This document shows positions 1-10,041 of a stretch of DNA of 64,000 nucleotides, one piece after another; position 1 is the stretch's first letter; every line of letters starts with the position of its first letter. The notes beneath the pieces are model-generated. The model worked only from the letters and a program-made list of their open reading frames with translations, was not told where the DNA came from and did not search any database. The position numbers were made by a program, and so were the translations under genes. The stretch covers positions 835,939-899,938 of the forward strand of contig MNCI01005835.1 of the NCBI GenBank assembly GCA_015680685.1, given 5' to 3'. This DNA comes from Gnetum montanum. Lineage: Eukaryota > Streptophyta > Gnetopsida > Gnetales > Gnetaceae.

Positions 1-338
1 TGGAACCTATAATATCTATATCAAGCACTCTATACATGTCATGTTGAAACCATATCTAAGCATCACTCATCACAACCATATAGTTCAAATGTCAAAACTT
101 TTGTAGGATTTTTAGCAAACTAAAAATGTGATAACTTAAGCACCATAACTCTAATTCTAGTGTACCAGAGGTTAAAAATGATGTTTTTAAACATTGTAGA
201 TGCACTAGTAAGATTAGATACTAGGTAAGACATCATCCTAAAATACTTCCTTAATAAAGTTGTTCTATAAAATATTTAATCATAATTAAAAATGAGCTAA
301 AAACTCTAGTTTGATGACAAAAAGCGATAGAGGGTATG
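1..338. other. Left flank, nothing recognised
   Basis: AT-rich sequence left of the 3' LTR of element X. No ORF, LTR end or primer site is visible, so this is probably the DNA into which X inserted, or an older decayed repeat. Confidence 0.4.
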
Positions 339-1182
339 TGATAAGTGGTAGAGTAGACCCTATGTCCAACCATATAGATTACAAGCATTCATATGTAGCA
401 TAGTTGTGTTCTATGGATTGGACTAGCATGAATATATAGATAGCTAGGTGATTGATCACTAGTTGTTGTTTTCCCAACAATACTTATGTGGACTAAGTTG
501 TATGATTGTGTGACTAAGGCATATGATGTTGATGTGGAGGTGACCCTATCAAAATATAATTAAAATATTAAAACATAACAAATTAATCTAACTAATCTAT
601 TATGAAATTAAGTAAATCCTAGACTAATCTAAGGTGATGAGTGTCTAGTCCTAGTCTATTGTACATGTTCTCAACTCATGTACTCATTGCTAGATTTATC
701 AAGCATTATGCTACTTGGAAAACTAAGTGATAAGACTATTGGGATTACCAAATAAATACTTGTATATGCTTAAAACTAGTCACACTCATTTTGCCAATTC
801 ATTAACACACATGGAAAAGGAAATAATATGCTAAGAGCATTAAAAATTAAATAGCAATTAAAGAAATTATTAAACTATGCTAAGTGCTACAATGAAGGTA
901 AATAGATCTCAATCTTATTGGCATTATGAAAATGTATTCAAGTACATAATCACTTGAATAAGATTTTAAATAATCCACTTAGTTCATTTTATGGGCATTC
1001 AGTAACAAATTCTAACTTTTACAGAAATAAACTAGAAGAGTTTCACTACACTATGATAAAAAAATGGTGCATTTAATGTAGTAGGTAATAGGTAGTTATA
1101 GATTTTTTACCCCTAACTACATTGTATTTAAGATGTCATGTAAAAGCTTTTGATGTCGCAACATATAGAAAATGCTTCATGA
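339..1182 (-). repeat. 3' LTR of element X
   Basis: 844-bp LTR on the minus strand. Its right edge (…gcttcatga) is followed by tacccccatg, the reverse complement of the G-rich polypurine tract that precedes 3' LTRs in this group. Its left edge is tgataagtgg, a decayed TGATGA…TCATCA terminus. Several blocks align with the LTR fragment at 62139-62495 and, less well, with the LTRs of C, D and K. CpG is almost absent, as expected of an old methylated copy. Confidence 0.75.
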
Positions 1183-1389
1183 TACCCCCATGATTGATTA
1201 AAGACTAGACCTTGAGTTAGATAAAATTGGAATAGAGTTTTGTTACAAAATTGTGGAGGCAACTTGATTAATTGACTGATTGACTTACTAGCTAACTAAC
1301 TTGAATGCCATAATACATTCAAGTGGGTTACAAAATGTTAAAAGAATGAACACATAAAAAAGACTCCAAAATTTTGTAGATTTTCAAAA

Positions 1390-3181
1390 ATCTAGATAGT
1401 ATGTTTTCATGTTATCCCCAGTGGTGGTTGCTTCTATGGTGGATTAGTAGTTTGATCATTCATGTAGACATGATTGAGGATCACATGATACTTCTCGACA
1501 TCCATTTATGGATCATCAAGAGTCCAAGCTAGGTTGAAAATGGTTGGGACCTTTCATAGACATGGTAGGTTTGGGAACATTTTGTTTACTTGAACAAATC
1601 AAGTAGCAAATAATATGCATTTAACATTGAAAAATTTTTATCTTTTTTTCTTAAATTCCTAGTATTCTATCATTCTTCTAGCTAGGTTCTCTATGACATC
1701 ATATTGCCTAGTATATTGAGTTTAGAGAACCTCCAACTTTGACTATTTTATTTGTAGCTTTCTCTTTGTTTCATCATTTAGCTTGTTCTCATGATCAAAC
1801 AAGGTGAAGGTAGCTACAACTTACTTTTCCATTTCATTTCTAAGATGGCCAGCTATCAACATAGCAAGATTAGCATATTCAAGGTTAGCAAGCTTCATGT
1901 AGTATGTTAGTTCCTCTATCTGCATGTCCTTCATTTTGATCTCTACCTAGTGGATAATCATCAAATCATTAAGAATGTTTTTCCATGTAGCATGACCTAT
2001 TTGTTACAAAGTAGCATCAATGTGGACTTTGGTTGCCTTGATCTCCTTCTCATTTATTTTCTTTTGGAGGTTCACTTTTTCCTTGTAATGTTGTTTAAAC
2101 ATATCTTACTTAGTGATCTTATTTTTCCAGGTTCCAATTTTGATTGAGGTCTTTTGTTGTAATGCATGGAATTTTACCATGGCTAGGTCTCTATTCTCTT
2201 GTACCAACCTTTGGATATCAACATCTACTTTTCCAAATTTTTCATGAAGTTGGCTTAGCTAATTCTTGAGTTGTTTCTTTTACTTAGCCACTTTAGCTAA
2301 CCTTTGATTTTTTTCTACCAGCCCCTTGTTTTTTTCTTCAACATGACAGTGTTCATTTGGAAGGCATAAGCCTTATTTTTAATAGTTGAAGCATCCCATA
2401 CGACCTTTTCTTCTTTAGCCTCCAATTGTTGTTTTCTGGAGATTAAGCATTAGACTTCCTTAATTCTAAAGTCATTAAGCAAATTTGTTATTACAAACCA
2501 TGTTGAATCTTATAGTTGAGCATGTAGTTGGATTACATCATATTGTAACTATTAAATTTTTGACTTTGCATGTTATAAGTGGATTTCAATAAGCACCAAC
2601 TTTTCCTTGGCTATAGCTAATTTGGATTGGACCATGGTGATGTTTTCAAGAATTTTGAAGATGTCCTGAATGGTTGTCTTGTTTGGAGTAAACAATCAAA
2701 GACATTTTCATGCTATGCTATGCTCATTGATCCACTAGCTCCCCTAGCACTTGTAGGATCTTGAATACTATGGGCACTAGTAAAATCAACAATGGGGACC
2801 ATAGGAATGTTTAAGGTAATGCTCACATGCTTTGCTACATCCTTGGTAGCATTTTTTTGGCCTTATGGGGGCACAATTAAGATCCTGGCCTCATCATTAA
2901 CTATACGAATGACAAAAAATGCAGCTACATTACCAAAAATATATGGTGCCCAACCATCCCATATGGGTTGTATGAAAATTCTCCTAGATGTTGGGTCTCT
3001 AGATATTTTAGGTTCATCAAAAGATGCAACTAAGCATTATCAAAATTCTCTTGTCCTTGAGCTTATAGCCTATGACATCTGTTATAGGTGATTCATTGCT
3101 AGACAATAGTCGCTAAGATCTATCACTGGGACATAAGTGCTTGTACCTACACCTTGCATTTCTACTATAGGTATGCACTAT
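1390..3181 (-). pseudogene. X aORF, C-terminal part (broken)
   Basis: The downstream half of the long extra ORF that lies between integrase and the 3' LTR in this family. It aligns block by block on the minus strand with the C copy (25053-27918): for example the stretch near 1900-2000 matches 25600-25690, and that near 2680-2830 matches 26400-26540. Many stops and shifts break it. The ORF is cut at 3181 by insertion of element A and resumes at 9049. Plus-strand ORFs in this stretch are shadows. The product in intact copies would be a long coiled-coil protein of unknown role. The exact C-terminal end is not clear. Confidence 0.55.
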
Positions 3182-4023
3182 TGATGAACCATGATTTATT
3201 AGGCTCTGATATTGGGCCTACGATATCAGATCCACGATATCGGGTACACGATATCGTGACCTAAATAGTGATATCAGATATGCGATATCGTGGTTCCTGT
3301 GTGACCCTATAAATACACAATTAGGCACACGGGAAAGTCATAGGAAGTTAGTATTAGGGTAGGATCTTTTTATTAGTTTTTCCTCTCAACCCTTTCCCTA
3401 GTGCATGCCTACAGTGTGATGATTGTAATTGTACGGAACCTTTATTTGAGTGTGACGTACTTGGACATGCACATGATCAACAATAAAGATCAAGATTACT
3501 TCATCATTGCAGCATTCACTTAGTTTTAACTGTTATTTATTGCTTTCTTACTTAATCTCTCTTTACCTTCCTCTTCTATCCCTATTATTAAACACCAAAT
3601 GAGTATGACTTAATCATGAGCATTTAAGTGTTACTACTTAGTATCCCAGTAGTGTACCTAGGACATGCGCTTGGTAATCCTAGTGGTAGTACATGAGGTC
3701 CAAGATGTGTACAGATGATTAAGGGATGGATGCTCATCGCACTTAGTCTAGGTTAGGCTCTCTTCACCCTTTTCCTATTAGCTTAAACAAAGTTATTTCC
3801 ATTGTCCCTAGGAGTAGCACTAGTTAGGACCATATCATACACCTCACTCTGGACTAAACCATACGTGATAAAGCAAATACTACTCCAAGTGGGAAGATAG
3901 CAAACTGTGATCAATGTGTCACAATCTAAATACCATAACTAGTTTGTCTGCAGAGTTCAATTGGATCGTGCGTGAACATTCGTATTCATATGGTTGAGTG
4001 CAGTGGTACCTCACCACTCATCA
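3182..4023 (+). repeat. 5' LTR of element A
   Basis: 842-bp LTR starting TGATGAACC and ending CTCATCA. It aligns along its whole length with 8197-9048. U3 starts with an array of GATATC motifs at 14-bp spacing (3210-3292). A TATA box, cctataaatacac, lies at about 3306-3318, and the promoter of the genomic RNA is presumably there. Confidence 0.88.
3210..3292 (+). repeat. GATATC palindrome array in the U3 of A
   Basis: Six GATAT(C/T) cores follow each other at 14, 14, 14, 20 and 14 bp. The same spacing is seen in the 3' LTR (8222-8310, partly decayed) and in the young solo LTR at 41113 (four cores at 14, 20, 14). The array lies just inside the LTR start and upstream of the TATA box, where enhancer repeats sit in LTRs. 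Confidence 0.75.
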
Positions 4024-4043
4024 TTGGTGCCATTTCCGAGGAT
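4024..4043 (+). other. Primer binding site of A (tRNA-Asp type)
   Basis: ttggtgccatttccgaggat directly follows the LTR end. It matches TGGCGCCGTTGCCGGGGA, the complement of the plant tRNA-Asp 3' end used by Athila elements; most differences are transitions. Confidence 0.8.
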
Positions 4044-4155
4044 GGTGCTAGTTATTTAGATTAGTTATATCATACAAGATTGTTGTAACAAAGTATTAAC
4101 AATATATCTTTTAGAAGGAAATAATTGCAAATAAGTCACAAACAATTTCACAACA

Positions 4156-5890
4156 ATGTTTCTCTCACAAGAATATGATAATGCAACAACTAGTAAGGCA
4201 ATTCATTGGAGAACCAAAAAATTATATGATGATGAAGATGAAGTTTGGAGTACTCAACCTGATGCAGGGGTCTCCTATGTACATCAACAAAGACAACATC
4301 GTCCCAACTTGCAAACTCATAATCTACCTGGTGACGATTAACCCCTACTGTCCACTAGGAGACTAATGCATATACAAGAGGCTATTTGAATATCTCGTAG
4401 GCATCGCAAGGAAAGCCATCTACCCATACTTAATTTAAAAAACTTTCCCAAATTTTCAAGAGGCTATGATTTAGATCCACAACATCATTTACAAGCCTTC
4501 CATGATGCCTGTATATGGAATAATATTGATAATGGGTGGCAAAAGCTTAAGCTCTTTCCTCTGACACTTGTTGGCCAAGCAAAAGTATGGTATAGGTCCT
4601 TAAGACCAAAACCAATTCAATGTTGGTCAACAATGGTAGAACTCTTCAATAAAAAATATCAAACTTATGCAAGAGTGTCAGCCTTGAGGAGAAAAATCCA
4701 AAAGTGGAAATAGGGACAACATGAACCCTTGGACATGGCCTTAGAAAGATACTATTCATTGTTAAACAATTTCCCAGGTCATGGATTCTCCGAGGAAAGG
4801 CTAATGTACCACATTATGGATGGGCTCTGTAATGAAACAAGGGAAACCCTAGGGATGTATGCCTAAGGTCAATTATATGAGCTATGAACCCACCAATTCC
4901 AAGAGATTATTAAGCTAGTAGCAAAAGAAAAAGGAGATTTAGCTAAATGGGATAATGTTGAGAAATTTCAACAGGACCAAAATCTTGAATTAGCAAAGGT
5001 CCATGATCATGAAGAGGAGAAATCATCTCACCTCAAGGAGGTGGAATCATCTCTGCCAATACTACAATCGTTAGATGACATTGAGGCAAAGATCAATAAG
5101 ATGATGGAATGGATACATGAAAAGTGTGGAGAATACATCAACATTATTAGAGGTAGAACCATGACAAACCAAGAAATAGGATAGAACACCACTAGATAAT
5201 CAGAAAGAAGGGTTGAAGAGAATAAGAACTCAACAGCTAATCATACGTATCAATGTAACATTTGCCTGTATGATCACCTTGAAGGTCAATGCCCAATCCT
5301 ATCACATTTACATGACCATTGGGGAAGAATGTTACTTCCAGATTTTGTGCAAAAATACTATGTTTAATCATAGTGGAAAAAATCCCAGTTGTGGGTGAGG
5401 CCACCCTCAAATTGGTCACACCCTTCATATCATTCAAACCCAAGCACTTATCAGGTTTAGCATCCTTTTTCCCCAACTGTGTCAACATCCTCTATCTAAC
5501 CACATTATTATTATTCTCCTAAGTACTATCAGCCTAGGTCCTTTCTAGCAAGATCACCACCTCATGTTCCTTATACTTCTCCTTACTCTCAATATTCTCA
5601 TCCTTCACCTCCTTCTACATCGCCACCAATAGTACTAGAAGGTTTTGCACCACAGCACCAACCCACAAATGTTACTTGTGCTGCTATTGTCAACCGCAGT
5701 GGGAATCCTCCACAACATTGAAGGAATCCCTTCTTTAGACATGACCGTAGAAAGGGACATCATGGTTTTGAACCCATTGCATCCACCAACTCAGCACAAA
5801 GCCCAACATTGTGGTGCATCCTTCTCCTCAAACTCAACACCTTATGTTATATTATCAAGGCCATCAATCAATACTCCAACAACCGTGTAG
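4156..5890 (+). pseudogene. gag: A gag (broken only by in-frame stops)
   Basis: One frame runs from an ATG at 4156 through the capsid region to about 5890 without an evident frameshift; only in-frame stops interrupt it, many at former Trp, Gln or Arg codons. Visible parts: an N-terminal stretch; a retrotransposon gag domain (about 4450-4930) with the HHLQAFHDACIW, KLKLFPLTL and VWYRSL blocks and a TrpXXX…F…KKY segment; a helical linker (about 4910-5150); a zinc-knuckle-like CNICLYDHLEGQC (CX2CX3HX4C, one residue short of the canonical CX2CX4HX4C) near 5250; and a Pro/Tyr/Ser-rich tail that matches the tails of gag in D and X. The product would be the capsid/nucleocapsid precursor of virus-like particles. 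Confidence 0.75.
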
Positions 5891-7577
5891 CCCAATGAAT
5901 ATAGCCACGTAGGGAGACATATCGATCTTTGCATACCATCTTACAGTCAAGGGTGCCACAGTGGGTCAACTCTATATCAATTAAACTCATCTTCTAACTT
6001 GCCCCACTATGTCAACTTTAATACAGTGTGTGCACCCCAATTTGGGTACATTCCAACCAGGACATCAAAAGACACCTAATGGTTTGGATATGACCATACT
6101 CCAATATTTCCAAAATGCATGGATCCAACCGTTCCATTTATTAATTCTCACTATGATCAAAAGTTTAGTTAGGGGGGATATCCCCCATTCTAACAAACAA
6201 AATTAATAAATGTTTTTCCTTTTATTTAATTTTATAATTTTTTGTTTTCCAGTTTTTCATCTTTCAATTTCTTATTTTATCTTTTTATTTATTGGTTCAT
6301 ATTTTTATTTTTTATGGGTAATCTCATCTATAAATAAAACACTCATGTGACTCATTGGTTGAGGCGTTGTTCTATGCTATCAAGTCTCAGGTGACTAATT
6401 ATTTGGACAGCGAGCCCACAACATCCACTTATCCATGCTATTAATAAGAGGTTCTACTCTGGGTATGATGATATTCTTGACATCATTAAAACTTAAAGTA
6501 ATTTTTTGCTCATTATACCCAGAGCGAAGAAGGATGGACCAAGAGGGAATGGCCAGGGTGTGACATCTAGGGGACTTGTGGATTCTCTTTGGTGACATCT
6601 GTAGGAGTTACCATGCAGCTTGGGTGCACTAAGATCCTTGTAGATCTAATGAAAAATGGAAGTAAGAGTAATAAAGGCACTCAATAAAGAAACTCAATGT
6701 TGTTCTAGGGGTCCCATTGGAAAGACATGCACCCATGCCTGAAGGTTGGTGACTTCTTTGGTTCACTATTGAAAAAGACAAAGTGCCAAAGGAGCTAAAA
6801 AAAAACATGCTACCAAGAAATTCTAAAACACTCCTCCCTTGGACAAAATGCCAAGTGATCGTACACCTTGTTGTCATGATGCTCTTATGGTTGTCCATCA
6901 TTGGATGAAACAATGTGATGTCACTGATCGGAAGAATGGACTTGGTCTTGATTTTGGAGGGATAGGCTAATGACACAATAATCATGCCCTACACTCACGA
7001 TTCATTATGCATTGTGTCAGTTACCTCATGTCCCAATCTCTGTAATCCCTTCTACAATTCACCTCATCTCGTTGTCGATGTATTTGTGACTTGTGTCTTG
7101 TGTAGCATTAAATTCATACTTCATCATGGTGGTATCTACATGTGTGTGTTTTGTGGAACTAGTGTGGATTAAATTTAACCCTTCTAGTGCCTATGGACAT
7201 TTTAAGGTATGGTTACGCAAGGGCATTATAGGTTGGAACCTCCTTTGGGGAGGACCCACTTGCATGAATTTTGTAATTTGTACTTGTTGCACACCACCAC
7301 CACATTTTATACCCTCCAAGCACTTCATTGCCAAATCTATTCTTTCCTTTATCATCATTTTATCAAACGTTCCTCAAAACCATTATGTGTCATTTGATGT
7401 GTCACTTAAACAAACTAGGTCCGACATTAAACTTTTTGGGCAATTCCTTGAAAAAATTTCTAACTCTAAAATCACACTAAGCAAATAATTCAACATTTAT
7501 TAAAGGCACTAAGTAAGGTATGAAATAATTGAACTTCTCAATAACCTTACTAACAATTTATCTTTGTGTGATTATAG
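5891..7577 (+). other. A spacer between gag tail and aORF remnant
   Basis: Non-coding or decayed. The first 300 bases extend the gag tail frame with stops. A T-rich block at 6205-6320 matches the T-rich block after integrase in D (55090-55260). The block at 7190-7275 (a gttacgcaagggcat segment and the ggggaggaccc that follows) matches D 56210-56310 and C 28730-28810. The pol deletion therefore joins the gag tail to post-integrase spacer. A candidate TATA box (ctataaataaa) lies near 6330. A splice acceptor-like tgtgattatag ends at 7577, just before the aORF ATG. Confidence 0.5.
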
Positions 7578-8015
7578 ATGGTCCCTAAAAGAGGACAACA
7601 AGGAGGACCTTCTCAAGGTGCAACTAAATGCCTAGGGGAAGGCAGGAGCGAAGGACCTCATGTAGAACATGTGGAGTAGGAGGCACAATCATTTAGCATC
7701 CATTAGAGAACTCCTATCATTGCACAATCTAGCCAAGAAAAAGGTGGAGAGGTTAGGGCCCTAGCTTATGAAGAGGAACAATGACAATTTTTAGCATGAC
7801 ATGTTAAGGCCAATCAAGTGTTCCCGTAGCTACTATGTCCATGGGAGGTGCTAACTCCATCAAACATTGGAGCATTAGCATGGACAACACATGACCCCCG
7901 AACCGAAGAGGAAAAGCTCCATGAACTCCTTCAGAGCCATCAACTTCCAAAACCTGGAGCACAAGACAAGGGGAAGAGACCCATGGAGGAACCACTACCA
8001 CTAGGAACCACATGA
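7578..8015 (+). pseudogene. A mini-aORF (both ends kept, middle deleted)
   Basis: 146 codons in one frame from ATG to TGA, with a few in-frame stops. The first residues (MVPKRGQQGGPSQ) match the aORF starts of C and D (MAPKGKH…GGP). The last 45 (EEEKLHELLQ…KPGAQDKGKRP…PLPLGTT) match their C-termini (KKEEKMKVLLDVF…SKPQKPPLPRTI). The roughly 800 residues of coiled coil between these ends are absent. The length is a multiple of three and the two ends are in one frame, so the deletion was in frame before the stops arose. Function unknown. Confidence 0.65.
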
Positions 8016-8159
8016 GTTTCAATAAATTCTATAATTTTGTGTCTGTGTCCCAATTTTGTCATATTCAATTCTCCACTGTGGCATGAATAAATTTCTAGTC
8101 AGTCAATAATACCATACCTATCCACTGTGTAATCAATTAAGCTTGTTCCTCACTTTCTT

Positions 8160-8196
8160 TAACTCGAGGATGAGTTTTCATTCAATTGTGGGGATA
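8160..8196 (+). other. A conserved pre-PPT block and polypurine tract
   Basis: aactcgaggatgagttttca followed by caattgtggggata and the LTR. The same block precedes the 3' LTR in D (60149-60184) and, on the minus strand, in C (24817-24860) and K (63714-63755). It is the plus-strand primer region. Confidence 0.65.
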
Positions 8197-9048
8197 CGAT
8201 GAACCATGATTTGTCAGGCTCATATCAGATCCACGATATCGGGCCCACGATATTAGATCCATGATATTAGGTAAGCAATATCGTGACCTAAATAGCAATA
8301 TCGGATATGTGATATCATGGTTCCTATGTGAGCCTATAAATACACAATTAGGAGCATGGGAAAGTCATAGCAAGTTAGTATTAGAGTAGGATATTTTTGT
8401 TAGTTTTTCCTCTCAAACCTTTCCCTAGTGCATGCATGCAGTGTGATGATTGTAATTGTATAGAACCTTTATTTGAGTGTGAAGTACTTGGACATGCACA
8501 TGACCCGCAATAAAGATCGAGATTACTTCATCATTACAACATTCACTTAGTTTTAACTATTATTTATTGCTTTCTTACTTAATCTCTCTTTACCTTCCTC
8601 TCCTATCCCTGTTATTAAACATGGAATGAGTGTGACTTAATAACGAGCATTTAAGTGTGACTACTTGGTATCCTAGTAGCATAGCTAGGACATGCGCTTG
8701 GTAATCCCAATGGTAGTACACGAGGCCCAAGATGTGTATGGATGATTAAGGGATATGCTCATTGTACTTAGGCTAGCGTAGACTCTCTTCACCCTTTTCC
8801 TATTAGATTAAACAAAGTTATTTCCATTGTCCCTAGGAGTAGCACTAGTTAGGACCACATCATACACCTTACTTTGGACTAAACCATACGTGACAAAGAA
8901 AATACTAGTCCAGGTGGGAAGACAGCAAATTGCAATCAACGTGTAACAATCTAAATACCACAACTAGTTAGTCTGCGGAGTTTGACCGGATTGTGCGTGA
9001 ACACTTGTATTTGTATGGTTGAGTGTAGGGGTACCTTGCCACTCATCA
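8197..9048 (+). repeat. 3' LTR of element A
   Basis: 852-bp partner of 3182-4023. The start is decayed from TGATGAACC to CGATGAACC; the end is ACTCATCA. It contains the GATATC array (8222-8310), TATA box agcctataaataca (about 8332-8345) and the same R/U5. Most differences between the LTRs are transitions. Confidence 0.88.
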
Positions 9049-10041
9049 ATTGTGGAACTTCAATGCTAGCTAGTGATTCCACCTGATCTTTCTTTATTGG
9101 CATAGGCTTTATCATTGATACGCATGAAGCATTTGAAAGCTTCATAACCACATCATTTATGTAGCCTAGTATTTTGAGTTTCTTGAAAAGCTTTCTAATG
9201 AGACATGGAAATGGATTTTTGGATTTTTCAATTTTCTTCTCCTTGAATCTCGTTTGGATTTTCAAGAAAAAAATATGAGCCATGTTTATTGGGTACTTTC
9301 TACTTAGTATAGTGCTCCCCCTTATTGAATAGGTTGATATTCTATTCAATTGCATAGTGGAGCAGATGTGATAAGTTCTTATCTTAAAATATAATTTTCT
9401 CTACTATTGTCATGATTCCATCCTATTTGTTCTTATTTCCATAAGCTCTTTCCAACCATAAACTTTTGGTGTTAGGCTTGAGCCAAGTTGAGATCATAGA
9501 AGTTTTTGTGCCAACACTGGGAAAGCTTAACACTATAACAATGACATCCATAGCATAAGATACTACAATCTCTTTGATTTTGAGTATGAAATATTTTTAC
9601 TTATGCTAGAACTAGTACATTTTCTTAAGATACTAGTCTCAATTGGTTGAAAGAGTTGGTAAAAATAAATAAGCTAATAGCTACTCTTATACCTCCTATG
9701 ATGCAAACTTGAGGAATGACTTGAATTTAAGTCTCACGATCACAATAGCCATGAGGAAGTTATCACTTATGGCCTCAACACACGTGTTAGAAAGCATGAT
9801 CTACTTGCCTATTGTTGGTATAGGTGGTGTTGAGGTTTCTACATGCATAAAATACTATGATTATTGACATTGTGGTGTAGGTTGGTCAACTTCTTGTTCT
9901 CATTCTAATTCCTTCACATGGGGCTATTGTGGTTAATCTTGGCCTCATGCTTATTTTTTTTTCTTTGTTACTGTATCCATATGACATCTTCTCCTAGGGC
10001 TATGAGGATCCTCCTTTCTTAGGAACATGTTTAAGTGTCAT
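9049..10041 (-). pseudogene. X aORF, N-terminal part (broken)
   Basis: Continues the X aORF beyond the A insertion. It starts at an ATG at 10041 (MTLKHVPKKGG, compare C MAPKGKH…GGP). The open stretch at 9050-9355 holds the conserved globular block: a hydrophobic INMAHIFFLKI segment, the basic RFKEKKIEKSKNPFPCLIRKL and a GYINDVVMKL stretch. These align with LVNLPQLIYLKMEKQFKEN, LPFPCPKRKLC and RYTNDAIRHA in C. The LPFPxLI..LC..xG pattern resembles the 'putative plant transposon protein' domain found downstream of pol in Athila-like elements; this is from memory of the family. The candidate acceptor ggtgattatag directly precedes the ATG. Confidence 0.6.

Larger units (their letters stand above)
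3182..9048 (+). mobile_element. Element A: non-autonomous gag-only Athila-like retrotransposon
   Basis: 5867-bp element with two LTRs of about 850 bp, a tRNA-Asp PBS, a gag gene, a spacer, a 145-codon remnant of the aORF and a PPT. No protease, RT, RNase H or integrase can be found between gag and the aORF remnant. A therefore needed pol proteins from a relative such as D or C. It is inserted in the aORF of X, whose two halves flank it. The flanking 5-mers actat and attgt differ only by two transitions, consistent with a decayed target-site duplication. Confidence 0.8.

Noticed and set aside
2792-3091. Plus-strand ORF of 99 codons
   Set aside because: It lies antisense to the X aORF and shows no family pattern.
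6395-7488. Several ORFs of 60-131 codons on both strands in the A spacer
   Set aside because: No homology among the related elements or to each other; the region aligns with non-coding spacer in D and C.
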